A stretch of DNA of 64,000 nt from Polaribacter sp. Hel_I_88. Lineage in GTDB: Bacteria > Bacteroidota > Bacteroidia > Flavobacteriales > Flavobacteriaceae. Location of the stretch: assembly GCF_000687935.1 (NCBI RefSeq), contig NZ_JHZZ01000001.1, positions 496,001 through 560,000 of the forward strand. Reading direction: 5' to 3'. The notes beneath the pieces are model-generated. The model saw only the letters and a program-made list of their open reading frames with translations. It was not told the DNA's origin and searched no databases. Position 1 is the stretch's first letter. Every line of letters starts with the position of its first letter. The translations under genes and the position numbers were made by a program. Positions 1-7,414 of this stretch are shown here, piece by piece.

Positions 1-465
1 TCCTTGATAAACACCCAAATTAAAAATTGGGAATGATTTCATTTTCACGTAATCATTATACCCAACATTTCTGGCTATTAACAAATACCTGTTTTTACGT
101 TTTTTTGCGTTTCTTAATTTTGTTTGATAATGGCTTGCAGAATAGCCAAACATTTTTGACAATTCTTTAGATAATGCTGCAATATTTTTTTCAAAAACAG
201 TTCCATCTACTGCAACAACATCCATTCTAATGGTATATTTAGACATTGATGTTGCCAACAAATTACCATCCGCAGCATAAACATTTCCTTTATTCGCAGA
301 AATTGTAAACTCTTTTACTGTAAGATCTGTAGAAAGTTTTCTGTATTTTTCTCCTTGAAAATATTGAATGTTTACCACACGAAAAATAACCGCAAACAAA
401 ATAAGCGTAATAAAACCAGCTACAATGTAGAATTTGGTAAGGATGCTTTTTTTGTGAGTTGCCAA
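1..465 (-). CDS. ftsI: Penicillin-binding protein 2/FtsI-type transpeptidase, N-terminal part (runs off the window)
   Basis: Only the first ~155 codons are present; the gene continues past position 1. The translation starts with a short basic cytoplasmic tail (ATHKKSILTK), one membrane helix (about residues 11-30), then the N-terminal periplasmic pedestal region typical of division-specific class B PBPs (motif around FRVVNIQYFQGEKYR, then NKGNVYAADGNLLA). Known role of the family: septal peptidoglycan cross-linking. The reading frame is closed by the stop codon of the upstream ftsL-like gene two codons before TTG at 465-463, so TTG is the only reasonable start and the spacing to the preceding gene is 6 bp. 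The order mraZ-rsmH-ftsL-ftsI is the canonical start of the dcw cluster. The catalytic domain cannot be seen here. Confidence 0.85.
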   Translation of the reverse strand, partial: MATHKKSILTKFYIVAGFITLILFAVIFRVVNIQYFQGEKYRKLSTDLTVKEFTISANKGNVYAADGNLLATSMSKYTIRMDVVAVDGTVFEKNIAALSKELSKMFGYSASHYQTKLRNAKKRKNRYLLIARNVGYNDYVKMKSFPIFNLGVYQG

Positions 466-471
466 TTTGTT

Positions 472-798
472 TTAGTCTTTATAGGTTACTTTTATTTTTT
501 TTGGAGGATTTCCTGAAGGTTTCAGCCCTCTAGATTTTGCTTTTTCTCTAATGTTAGATTCCATCTTCATTCGCATTAAAATGGTTCCTGTATCTACATA
601 TTCTGCTCGTAATTCTCGTTTCTTTTTATTTAACTCCGATATTTCTATCACTTTTTTATCTGCACTGTGTGCGCTTGAAATCATAATTAACAAAAGCACA
701 ACTACGAATATGATGATTCGCCAATTTTTAAAAGCAGACTCATCTGTAAGGAAACTTCCTCGCAAAAAATCGTAAATACCTCTTTTAACTTTTGTCAT
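472..798 (-). CDS. ftsL: FtsL-like small bitopic division protein
   Basis: A 108-residue protein with a cytoplasmic N-terminus, one hydrophobic segment (about residues 27-42, IIIFVVVLLLIMISS) and a charged extracytoplasmic helix (about 45-90) likely to form a coiled coil. This is the topology of FtsL, the scaffold that recruits FtsI in the divisome. Identification rests on size, topology and position between rsmH and the ftsI-type gene; FtsL proteins are poorly conserved. The C-terminal tail is basic (KPSGNPPKKIKVTYKD). It is separated from rsmH by a 147-bp purine-rich low-complexity spacer, unusual inside a dcw cluster, and lies 6 bp from the next gene. Confidence 0.75.
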   Translation of the reverse strand: MTKVKRGIYDFLRGSFLTDESAFKNWRIIIFVVVLLLIMISSAHSADKKVIEISELNKKKRELRAEYVDTGTILMRMKMESNIREKAKSRGLKPSGNPPKKIKVTYKD

Positions 799-945
799 AC
801 TTCTTTAATTCAAGGTTTAAGGTTTAAAATTCAAAGTTGATTGTGGAATCTGTACTTTTAAAATTTTATCTTGTTTCTTGTTTCTTGTTTCCTGTCTCTC
901 TTTTCTTTACTCTTTTTCTTTACTCTTTATTCTATATTCTTCACT
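799..945. repeat. Low-complexity homopyrimidine/purine tract with short tandem repeats between rsmH and ftsL
   Basis: On the plus strand this stretch is almost pure T/C with imperfect direct repeats of CTTGTTT (three in a row near 870-890) and of CTTTACTCTTT-like units (about 903-930); at the ftsL side there are repeats of AAGGTTT. In the transcript (minus strand) it is A/G rich. The last codons of rsmH (KEERK) are drawn from the same purine tract. It resembles the dispersed low-complexity repeats of Flavobacteriaceae genomes. No ORF or terminator is visible in it. Confidence 0.7.
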
Positions 946-1854
946 CTATTTTCTCTCTTCTTTCAAAGTTGCAATTCTTAATTTCGCACTTCTTGCTCTG
1001 TTGTTAATTTTGATTTCTTCTGGAGTTGGAATGATTAATTTCCCAACTCTTTTTAAAGGTTCATTAGATCTCCCAAAAGCATCTTTTTCTGGCTCACCCT
1101 TAAATAAACCTGTATGAATAAATCTTTTAACCAATCTATCTTCTAAAGAATGATAAGAAATAACACTCAATCTTCCTTCGTCATTTAATAAATTCGGAAT
1201 TTGTAACAAAAACTCCTTTAAAACCTCCAACTCTTCATTTACCTCAATTCGGATTGCTTGAAAAATTTGCGCTAAAATTTTATGCTCTTTTGCGTTTGGT
1301 AAATATTTCTTTAAAATCGTTTTTAATTGAAAACTAGTCTCAATTTTTTCATTTTGTCTTTCTTCTACAATTGTTTTGGCAACATTCTTAGAATTTCTAA
1401 TTTCACCATACATAAATAATATGTCTGCTAATTTTTCTTCTGAATAAGTGTTTACAACTTCTTTTGCTGATATTTTAGAACGTTGATTCATTCTCATATC
1501 TAAATCGCCCTCAAAACGAGTTGAAAAACCTCTTTCTGCTTCATCAAATTGATGAGAGGAAACTCCTAAATCTGCTAAAATTCCATCAACTTTTTTTATC
1601 CTATGGAATCTTAAAAACCTTGAGATATATCTAAAATTCTCTGGAATTAATACAAAACGCTCATCATCAATTACATTTGCTAAAGCATCAGGATCTTGAT
1701 CAAAAGCGAATAATTTTCCGTTTTTGCCTAATCTTTTCAAAATTTCTTTTGAGTGACCTCCACCACCAAAAGTAACATCAACATACACACCATCTTCTTT
1801 GATAGCAAGTGCATCCACGCTTTCTTTTAATAAAACTGCATTATGATAACTCAT
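946..1854 (-). CDS. rsmH: 16S rRNA (cytosine-1402-N4)-methyltransferase RsmH (MraW)
   Basis: A 302-residue SAM-dependent methyltransferase that modifies C1402 in the decoding centre of 16S rRNA. Visible signatures: N-terminal YHNAVLLKESVDAL, SAM-binding loop DVTFGGGGHS (residues 26-35), FAFDQDPDA, the DGILADLGVSSHQFD segment, FDxRMN-like DLDMRMNQ, and C-terminal ISYHSLEDRLVKRF with the arginine-rich end RARSAKLRIA. Length is normal for the family. The start overlaps the end of mraZ by 14 bp, a translational coupling expected in the mraZ-rsmH pair. The last codons run into a purine-rich repeat tract. Confidence 0.97.
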   Translation of the reverse strand: MSYHNAVLLKESVDALAIKEDGVYVDVTFGGGGHSKEILKRLGKNGKLFAFDQDPDALANVIDDERFVLIPENFRYISRFLRFHRIKKVDGILADLGVSSHQFDEAERGFSTRFEGDLDMRMNQRSKISAKEVVNTYSEEKLADILFMYGEIRNSKNVAKTIVEERQNEKIETSFQLKTILKKYLPNAKEHKILAQIFQAIRIEVNEELEVLKEFLLQIPNLLNDEGRLSVISYHSLEDRLVKRFIHTGLFKGEPEKDAFGRSNEPLKRVGKLIIPTPEEIKINNRARSAKLRIATLKEERK

Positions 1855-2308
1855 CGAATTCTGTATTTCCCATTACTTCTTCAGCCAAATCTGCAAAATC
1901 ATCTGCAGCATCGTCAATGGCTTTTTCGTACTTGTCTTTATCCCAAATCTCAACAATGTTTCCAGAAGACGACATCACTACTTGTTTCTGTATTCCAGCA
2001 AAATCGCACAAATCTTTTGGTATTTGAACTCTACCAGTTGCATCTAATTCCACCAACTTTACACCAGCCGTAAACCTTCTTATAAAATCGTTGTTCTTTT
2101 TTTTAAATTTGTTCAATTTGTTAATTCTTTCCATCATTATATTCCATTCTTTCATAGGATATAATTCTAAGCACTTCTCAAATACTGCTCTTTTCAACAC
2201 AAAACCTTCTTGTAAAATTGGTTGCATTTGCTTTTTGAGAGCTGATGAAACCATCACTCTGCCTTTAGCATCTGCTTTACATTCGTATGTACCAATTAGG
2301 TTTATCAC
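1841..2308 (-). CDS. mraZ: MraZ, transcriptional regulator of the dcw cluster
   Basis: A 155-residue protein with two SpoVT-AbrB-type half domains: the first around GTYECKADAKGRVMVSSALKK (two segments, residues ~6-26), the second around DATGRVQIPKDLCDFAG (about 90-106). MraZ proteins form ring-shaped oligomers and bind arrays of short direct repeats upstream of their own operon. Such an array is visible 35-63 bp upstream (2343-2371), so autoregulation is strongly indicated. The gene is the first of the leftward dcw cluster and overlaps rsmH by 14 bp. The acidic C-terminal tail (KAIDDAADDFADLAEEV) is common in flavobacterial members. Confidence 0.96.
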   Translation of the reverse strand: MINLIGTYECKADAKGRVMVSSALKKQMQPILQEGFVLKRAVFEKCLELYPMKEWNIMMERINKLNKFKKKNNDFIRRFTAGVKLVELDATGRVQIPKDLCDFAGIQKQVVMSSSGNIVEIWDKDKYEKAIDDAADDFADLAEEVMGNTEFDELS

Positions 2309-2328
2309 GTTTAAGAATTAATTAACAT

Positions 2329-2336
2329 CAAAAATA
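2329..2336 (-). promoter_or_regulatory. Candidate -7 element of the mraZ promoter
   Basis: On the minus strand 2336-2329 reads TATTTTTG, an exact match to the Bacteroidota -7 consensus TAnnTTTG, ending 20 bp before the mraZ ATG. No clear TTG is present at the -33 position; that place is taken by the MraZ repeat array. Confidence 0.6.
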
Positions 2337-2342
2337 TGTAAA

Positions 2343-2371
2343 TTTTACCACTTTTTACCACTTTTTACCAC
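2343..2371 (-). promoter_or_regulatory. MraZ operator: three direct repeats with 10-bp period
   Basis: Three perfect copies of TTTTACCAC (minus strand GTGGTAAAA) spaced exactly 10 bp apart at 2343, 2353 and 2363. In the minus orientation this is AAAGTGG followed by three bases, repeated. Known MraZ sites are 10-bp-period direct repeats: TGGGN-N5 in E. coli and AAAGTG(T/G)N3 in Mycoplasma; this array fits the latter nearly exactly. It begins 7 bp upstream of the -7 element and covers the -33 region, a position suited to repression. Confidence 0.85.
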
Positions 2372-2477
2372 ATTGTTAATAAAAACAACCAATAACCCTA
2401 TTCTACATGAGAAAACCACTTGTTAACAACTGCATTCATGGATTCATGAAAACGATTTCCATCTAATAAAAAAGAAT

Positions 2478-2485
2478 TACATTTG
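2478..2485 (+). promoter_or_regulatory. Candidate -7 element upstream of the alpha/beta hydrolase gene
   Basis: TACATTTG at 2478-2485 matches TAnnTTTG and lies 26 bp before the ATG at 2512. No convincing TTG element is visible 17-23 bp upstream. Confidence 0.5.
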
Positions 2486-2511
2486 CCATCGAGAGCAATC
2501 AAACAAAATCA

Positions 2512-3276
2512 ATGACTGACAAATTAAAAACCGAAGGTGATTTCACCTACGCAGAAGCTGGAGATGGACCTGCAATCATTGTTTTACATGGATTAATGGG
2601 TGCTTTGAGTAACTTTGGAGCTACTTTTGATCATTTTTCTAACAATGGATATAAGGTATTAATACCTGAATTACCTTTATACACTCTTCCACTTATAAAA
2701 ACGAATGTTAAAAATTTAGCAAGCTATCTAAAAGATTTTTTAGAATTTAAGCAAATTGATAGCGCTATTCTTTTAGGAAACTCTTTAGGTGGCCATATTG
2801 CCTTGTATTTTACCAAACATTATCCTGAAAAAGTAAATACTATTGTACTTACAGGAAGTTCTGGTTTGTATGAAAAAGCAATGGGAGATAGTTTCCCAAA
2901 AAGAGGAAATTACGAGTATATTGAAAATAAAGCTAGAGAGGTTTTTTACGATCCAAAAGTTGCCACGAAAGAATTGGTAGATGATGTGTATGCTACTGTA
3001 AATGACAGAATAAAGGCTTTAAAAACCTTGTCTATTGCTAAAAGTGCAATTCGTCATAACATGAAAAATGATTTACCAGAAATGACACAACCTACGTGTT
3101 TAATTTGGGGAAAACAAGATGGAGTTACACCTCCAGAAGTAGCTGTGGATTTCCATAAATTATTGCCAAATTCAGATTTATTTTGGATTGATAAATGTGG
3201 ACATGCTGCAATGATGGAAAGACCTGAGGAATTCAATCAAATTTTGTTTGATTGGCTAAAATCTAGAAATATATAA
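2512..3276 (+). CDS. Alpha/beta-fold hydrolase
   Basis: A 254-residue single-domain hydrolase. Oxyanion-hole motif LHGLMG (residues 25-30), nucleophile elbow GNSLGGH with Ser91, and a C-terminal catalytic His in CGHAAMMERPEEF (His231); the acidic residue is probably the Asp in WGKQDGVTPP. No signal peptide, so cytoplasmic. Substrate cannot be read from sequence; such proteins include esterases, lactonases and BioH-like pimeloyl-ACP methyl esterases. The window has bioA, bioB, bioD and bioF but no recognisable bioH, so a BioH role is possible, though only as speculation. It is divergent from mraZ and precedes engB by 12 bp, so it is probably co-transcribed with engB. Confidence 0.9.
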   Translation: MTDKLKTEGDFTYAEAGDGPAIIVLHGLMGALSNFGATFDHFSNNGYKVLIPELPLYTLPLIKTNVKNLASYLKDFLEFKQIDSAILLGNSLGGHIALYFTKHYPEKVNTIVLTGSSGLYEKAMGDSFPKRGNYEYIENKAREVFYDPKVATKELVDDVYATVNDRIKALKTLSIAKSAIRHNMKNDLPEMTQPTCLIWGKQDGVTPPEVAVDFHKLLPNSDLFWIDKCGHAAMMERPEEFNQILFDWLKSRNI

Positions 3277-3288
3277 AACTTTTTTGTT

Positions 3289-3900
3289 GTGAAAATTAAG
3301 TCTGCTGAATTTGTAATGAGTAACAGCAATGTTATAAATGCACCCAAAGATAGGATTCCTGAATATGCTTTTATTGGGCGATCTAATGTTGGAAAATCTT
3401 CATTAATTAATATGTTAATGGAGCGTAAAGATTTGGCTAAAATTTCTGGTAAACCTGGTAAAACGCAATTAATAAATCATTTTAAAATAAATGATGAATG
3501 GTTTTTGGTAGATTTACCTGGGTATGGTTACGCATCTGTTTCAAAAAAGAAACGTGTAATTTTTCAGTATTTTATTGAAAACTATTTTAAGGAAAGAGAA
3601 CAATTGGTTTGTACGTTTGTTTTGATTGATTCCAGACACGATCCTCAAAAAATCGATTTAGATTTTATGCAGTTTCTAGGCGAGAATCAAATTCCTTTTT
3701 GCATTGTTTTTACAAAAGCAGATAAATTAGGTAGTTCTAAATTGAACAAACAAATAACATCTTACAAAAAGAAATTACTACAACATTGGGAGTCTTTACC
3801 AATGAACTTTTTAACCTCTTCTCAAACAGGTTTAGGTAGAAAAGAGTTTTTAGATTTTATTGATGGCGTAAATAAAGATGTTGCCAAAGATTTTAAATAA
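3289..3900 (+). CDS. engB: Ribosome biogenesis GTP-binding protein EngB (YihA/YsxC)
   Basis: A 203-residue TrmE-Era-EngA-EngB-Septin-like GTPase needed for late assembly of the 50S subunit. G1 motif GRSNVGKSS (residues 30-38), G3 motif DLPGYGYA (75-82), and G4 motif TKADK in VFTKADKLG. Length matches the family. The start is GTG at 3289; no in-frame ATG lies nearby upstream, and the next internal Met (VMSN) would remove the first beta strand. It follows the hydrolase gene by 12 bp. Confidence 0.96.
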   Translation: MKIKSAEFVMSNSNVINAPKDRIPEYAFIGRSNVGKSSLINMLMERKDLAKISGKPGKTQLINHFKINDEWFLVDLPGYGYASVSKKKRVIFQYFIENYFKEREQLVCTFVLIDSRHDPQKIDLDFMQFLGENQIPFCIVFTKADKLGSSKLNKQITSYKKKLLQHWESLPMNFLTSSQTGLGRKEFLDFIDGVNKDVAKDFK

Positions 3901-3903
3901 AAC

Positions 3904-3924
3904 TTTTCGACTGAGCTCAAAGTA
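3904..3924. repeat. Dispersed TTCGAC...GCTCAA repeat (degenerate copy)
   Basis: TTTTCGACTGAGCTCAAAGT, sitting 4 bp after the engB stop and before the RluA gene, shares the TTCGAC-N2-4-GCTCA core with copies at 35372, 38111, 38501 and 57071. Confidence 0.6.
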
Positions 3925-3932
3925 ACACGTAT

Positions 3933-4619
3933 ATGCATTCTACAAAACAAAACTTACAAGTACTTTTTGAAGATAATCATATCATCATCATTAATAAACG
4001 AGCTGGAGATATTACACAAGGTGATAAAACTGGCGATAAACCTTTAAGTGATGTTGTTAAAGAATACGTAAAAGACAAATACAACAAGCCTGGCAATGTT
4101 TTTATTGGTACTGTACATAGATTGGATAGACCAACATCTGGAATTGTTATTTTTGCAAGAACCAGCAAAGCTTTAGAGCGTTTAAATAAAATGTTGCGTG
4201 ATAAAACCATCAACAAAACCTATTGGGCATTGGTTAAAAAGCAACCTAAAAAAGAAAGCGATAATTTAATAGATTTTCTAAAAAAAGACACTAAAAAGAA
4301 CAAATCTTTTGTGTACAAAAAGGAAATTGAAGGCAGTAAAAAAGCGACCTTACACTACAAAACAATTAAAAAACTAGACAATTATACTCTGTTAGAAATT
4401 GATTTAGAAACTGGCAGACATCACCAAATAAGAACACAACTCTCTTATATTGGTTCTCCTATAAAAGGCGATTTAAAATATGGTTTTGATAGAAGCAACA
4501 AAGATGGCAGCATCAGTTTGCATGCTCGTAAAATTGAGTTTATTCATCCTGTTTCTAAAGAAAAAATTGCGCTAATTGCTCCAACTCCAGATGATGTAAT
4601 TTGGAACGCTTGTAACTAA
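3933..4619 (+). CDS. RluA-family pseudouridine synthase
   Basis: A 228-residue pseudouridine synthase acting on rRNA or tRNA uridines. The catalytic motif HRLDRPTSG (residues 62-70, catalytic Asp65) and the C-terminal ETGRHHQIRTQLSYIG segment are the RluA/RluC/RluD family signatures. No N-terminal S4 domain is present, so it is a short RluA-type enzyme; the target base cannot be assigned. The preceding ~30 bp contain a copy of the dispersed TTCGAC repeat. Start at ATG 3933 (MHSTKQNLQVLFED) gives the usual N-terminus before the first beta strand. Confidence 0.93.
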   Translation: MHSTKQNLQVLFEDNHIIIINKRAGDITQGDKTGDKPLSDVVKEYVKDKYNKPGNVFIGTVHRLDRPTSGIVIFARTSKALERLNKMLRDKTINKTYWALVKKQPKKESDNLIDFLKKDTKKNKSFVYKKEIEGSKKATLHYKTIKKLDNYTLLEIDLETGRHHQIRTQLSYIGSPIKGDLKYGFDRSNKDGSISLHARKIEFIHPVSKEKIALIAPTPDDVIWNACN

Positions 4620-4655
4620 GTATTTTTTACTATTTTTAAGAAATATTTTTAAACA

Positions 4656-5693
4656 ATGAAAGCGCTTAAATATTTCTCCATCTTAATTTTACCACTTGTC
4701 GTTTATATTTCTTTTACCAATAAGGGTTGGCTTACACATTTGCCTGCTTTGGTTTTCTTTGGCTTGGTTCCTTTTTTGGAGTTTTTCATCAAACCGAATA
4801 AAAATAATTTTACCAAAGAGGAAGAAATGGTTGAGAAAGAAAATAAACTATATACGTATTTATTATACGCAACTTTACCCATTCAAATTGTATTTTTATT
4901 TTTCTTTTTTGACGCCATTCAAGAACCTAACTTAACCAATTCAGAAATTTTTGGACGCGTTTTTGGGATGGGCATTATGTGTGGAGTTCTAGGTATAAAT
5001 GTTGGGCACGAATTAGGCCACAGAAACAACAGATTTGATGAATTTATTGGAGAAATATTATTACTAACGTCTTTAAATACACACTTTTTACCTTATCATA
5101 ATGGAGGACATCATTTTAATGTAGCCACTCCAAAAGATGCAGCAACAGCCAAAAAAAACGAATGGCTTTTTATTTTTTGGATTCGCTCTCACTTTTCAAG
5201 TTATTTAAAAGCTTGGGAATTAGAAAACAAACGAATAAACGAATCAAATCGTTTTTGGTTTCATCATCAAAATAGAATGGTTGTGTACACGATTTGTAAT
5301 TTAACAATCTTGAGTTTGATTTACTTTTTCTTCGGACAATTTGTGTTATTTGCATTTCTTGGAGCTGCAGTTTCAGGAATTATTTTATTAGAAACTGTAA
5401 ACTATATTGAGCATTATGGTTTGTTGAGAAAACAAAACGAACATGGGCGTTATGAACGTGTAAAAAGGAATCATTCTTGGAATTCAGATCATCAAGTTGG
5501 GCAGGTTTTGTTGTTTAATTTATCTCGTCATTCAGATCATCATTATAATGGTGCAAAACATTATCAACTCTTAAAAACAGTTCCAGAAAGTCCGCAAATG
5601 CCAACAGGCTACCCAGGCATGATGTTGTTATCACTCTTTCCTCCTTTATGGTTTTGGGTGATGAACAAAAAAATTAAACAAATCCAATCATAA
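4656..5693 (+). CDS. alkB: AlkB-type membrane alkane 1-monooxygenase
   Basis: A 345-residue integral membrane di-iron hydroxylase. All histidine boxes are visible: GHELGHR (residues 118-123), HNGGHH (148-153), NYIEHYGL (249-256) and SRHSDHHYNGA (290-300). About six hydrophobic segments surround them. Known members hydroxylate the terminal carbon of medium-chain alkanes using rubredoxin and O2; no rubredoxin gene is next to it, so electrons would come from elsewhere. The downstream nitroreductase-family gene starts 3 bp after the stop and is likely co-transcribed. Flavobacterial AlkBs vary and the natural substrate could be another long-chain compound. Confidence 0.9.
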   Translation: MKALKYFSILILPLVVYISFTNKGWLTHLPALVFFGLVPFLEFFIKPNKNNFTKEEEMVEKENKLYTYLLYATLPIQIVFLFFFFDAIQEPNLTNSEIFGRVFGMGIMCGVLGINVGHELGHRNNRFDEFIGEILLLTSLNTHFLPYHNGGHHFNVATPKDAATAKKNEWLFIFWIRSHFSSYLKAWELENKRINESNRFWFHHQNRMVVYTICNLTILSLIYFFFGQFVLFAFLGAAVSGIILLETVNYIEHYGLLRKQNEHGRYERVKRNHSWNSDHQVGQVLLFNLSRHSDHHYNGAKHYQLLKTVPESPQMPTGYPGMMLLSLFPPLWFWVMNKKIKQIQS

Positions 5694-5696
5694 ATT

Positions 5697-6434
5697 ATGT
5701 CCACAGAAAAAACGGTTTCTGAAGCAATTCATTATAGACGCTCAGTAAGAGTTTATGATGCAGAAAAACCAATTGATAAAAACATCGTAAAAAAATGTAT
5801 TGAGCAAGCATCTTTAGCACCCAATAGTAGCAATATGCAATTGTGGGAGTTTTATCACATCACCTCAAAAGGCACTATTGCTAAAATTGCACCTTTTTGT
5901 TTTAATCAAAATGCAGCTAAAACTGCCCAACAATTGGTAATTTTTGTTACCCGAAAAGATTTATGGAAACAAAGAGCAAAAGCCAACTTACGTTTTATTG
6001 ACAGTAATTTTGGCGCAAACAACCCAAAAACTGAACAAACTAAAAGAGAAAAAACAGCCAGAAGTTATTATGGAAAAATTATCCCTTTTGCGTATGCTGA
6101 TTTTTTAGGGATTTTAGGATATTTAAAATATATGATGGTTTCCATCATCGGACTTTTTAAACCCATTTACAGACAAGTTAGAAAAAGCGATATGCGTATT
6201 GTTGCTCATAAAACCTGTGCTTTAGCTGCTCAAAACTTTATGATTTCTATGGCTGCAGAAGGCTATGACACTTGCCCAATGGAAGGTTCAGATACTTTGC
6301 GCGTAAAAAAATTGTTAGGATTGCCTTTTGGTGCTGAAATAAATATGATTGTTTCTTGTGGCATCAGAAAACCAGAGGGTGTTTATGGAGAACGTTTTAG
6401 AATTCCTTTTAAGGACGTTTATACCGAGGTTTAA
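5697..6434 (+). CDS. Nitroreductase family protein
   Basis: A 245-residue FMN-dependent nitroreductase-fold protein. The N-terminal flavin-binding motif RRSVRVYD (about residues 14-21) and LAPNSSNMQLWEF, plus the C-terminal PFGAEINMIVSCGIRKPEG segment, are typical. Members reduce nitro, quinone or enone compounds with NAD(P)H. It sits 3 bp after alkB and is probably translated from the same mRNA. A degenerate 61-bp copy of the 3' end of this gene lies at 7109-7169, after the next gene, which points to a past duplication or insertion here. Confidence 0.9.
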   Translation: MSTEKTVSEAIHYRRSVRVYDAEKPIDKNIVKKCIEQASLAPNSSNMQLWEFYHITSKGTIAKIAPFCFNQNAAKTAQQLVIFVTRKDLWKQRAKANLRFIDSNFGANNPKTEQTKREKTARSYYGKIIPFAYADFLGILGYLKYMMVSIIGLFKPIYRQVRKSDMRIVAHKTCALAAQNFMISMAAEGYDTCPMEGSDTLRVKKLLGLPFGAEINMIVSCGIRKPEGVYGERFRIPFKDVYTEV

Positions 6435-6459
6435 AATTAATATATTTACAAAAAAAAAC

Positions 6460-7086
6460 ATGAAAAAAATTATAATTCTACTTATCCTTTTTTTACAATT
6501 CTCAACATATTCTCAAGAAGATTTTGAAGGTATTTTAAAATTCAAAATCAAAATACAAGATAAAACAGGACAAATGACTGACGAGCAAACTGATATGTAT
6601 GTAGGTAATTTGCAAACATATTATCTTAAAGGTAAAAAATATAAATCAGAAATGAATGGTATGTTAAAAATGATGACATATCATGAAGGTAAAGACACTT
6701 TATTTACTAAAATGAATGGTGTAAACACATTAATGTATTCGTTGTCTGATGAAAGTGAAGAAAAAGTAATTTCTTACGAATTTAAAAAAACTGACAAAGT
6801 TGTTCTTGGCTATAAATGCGAATTACTTGAAGTAAAAACAAACAAAGGTTTTCATCAATATTATTTTAATAAAGATTTAAAAAATTCACCAACCGCTTAC
6901 GAAAATCATAAAATGGGATTATGGGATTTTTTTACTGAAAAAACTGGTGGAGCGCTTTCTATTATTCAAATTTCTGATGTCGAAGATTTTAAAAGCTCTA
7001 TTGAATTAATTTCTGTTGATAGAAAAAAATTAGACGACAGTACTTTTGTGAAACCTAACTTACCTATTGTTAAAATGCCAGAATAA
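6460..7086 (+). CDS. Secreted protein of unknown function (DUF4412/GLPGLI-like)
   Basis: A 208-residue protein with a clear Sec signal peptide (KKIIILLILFLQFSTYSQ, cleavage likely after YSQ). The mature part begins FEGILKFKIKIQD and contains alternating beta-strand-like stretches, YYFNKDLK and a closing KPNLPIVKMPE, resembling the DUF4412/GLPGLI class of small periplasmic or outer-membrane-associated Bacteroidota proteins. Start chosen at ATG 6460, directly before the signal peptide; the open frame extends upstream to 6349 inside the nitroreductase gene but that part is not meaningful. The gene is flanked by the nitroreductase 3' end on the left and by a degenerate copy of that same 3' end on the right. 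Confidence 0.7.
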   Translation: MKKIIILLILFLQFSTYSQEDFEGILKFKIKIQDKTGQMTDEQTDMYVGNLQTYYLKGKKYKSEMNGMLKMMTYHEGKDTLFTKMNGVNTLMYSLSDESEEKVISYEFKKTDKVVLGYKCELLEVKTNKGFHQYYFNKDLKNSPTAYENHKMGLWDFFTEKTGGALSIIQISDVEDFKSSIELISVDRKKLDDSTFVKPNLPIVKMPE

Positions 7087-7108
7087 AAAGTGAGAAATTA
7101 GAGGATTT

Positions 7109-7169
7109 GAAGGTGTTTATAGGGAATGTTTTAAAATTCCTTTTGAGGAAGTTTATTAAGAAGTTTAAA
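7109..7169 (+). pseudogene. Degenerate 61-bp duplicate of the nitroreductase 3' end
   Basis: 7109-7169 aligns without gaps to 6375-6435, the last ~19 codons of the nitroreductase gene, at 50 of 61 identical bases. It still translates as EGVYRECFKIPFEEVY then a stop, against EGVYGERFRIPFKDVYTEV. It ends exactly at the ATG of the next small gene. Either a tandem paralogue was almost entirely lost or the segment 6436-7108 was inserted with repair of the 3' end. Confidence 0.75.
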
Positions 7170-7414
7170 TGGAAGAAATTTTTGGACTTGGAATTCTATG
7201 GTTAATATGTAATTTCATAGGTGGGACTTTAAGATGGATTTATGGTTCAGTTTGGAGAACTATTTTTAACAAACCTAAATTCAAATATAAAGAATATGTT
7301 TTTGGAGTCGAAAATACCAAAGATCATTTTGACGTTCATGGACATCATTTAAATAATATGATTATTACATTTATTTTTATAGGATTATCAGTTGCTATTC
7401 TTTCTTCAATTTAG
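7169..7414 (+). CDS. Small membrane protein of unknown function
   Basis: An 81-residue protein with a hydrophobic N-terminal segment (about residues 4-20, GLGILWLICNFIGGTL) and a C-terminal one (64-80, MIITFIFIGLSVAILSS) joined by a basic, aromatic linker. I do not recognise the family. The start codon directly abuts the nitroreductase-tail remnant, and the 3' end overlaps the convergent penicillin-acylase gene by 4 bp, so both ends are tightly packed. Coding status is plausible from length, hydrophobic pattern and AT-rich third positions. Confidence 0.55.
   Translation: MEEIFGLGILWLICNFIGGTLRWIYGSVWRTIFNKPKFKYKEYVFGVENTKDHFDVHGHHLNNMIITFIFIGLSVAILSSI

Noticed and set aside
6349..6460. N-terminal extension of the secreted protein gene
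   Set aside because: It runs through the nitroreductase gene in another frame and would hide the signal peptide that starts at 6460.
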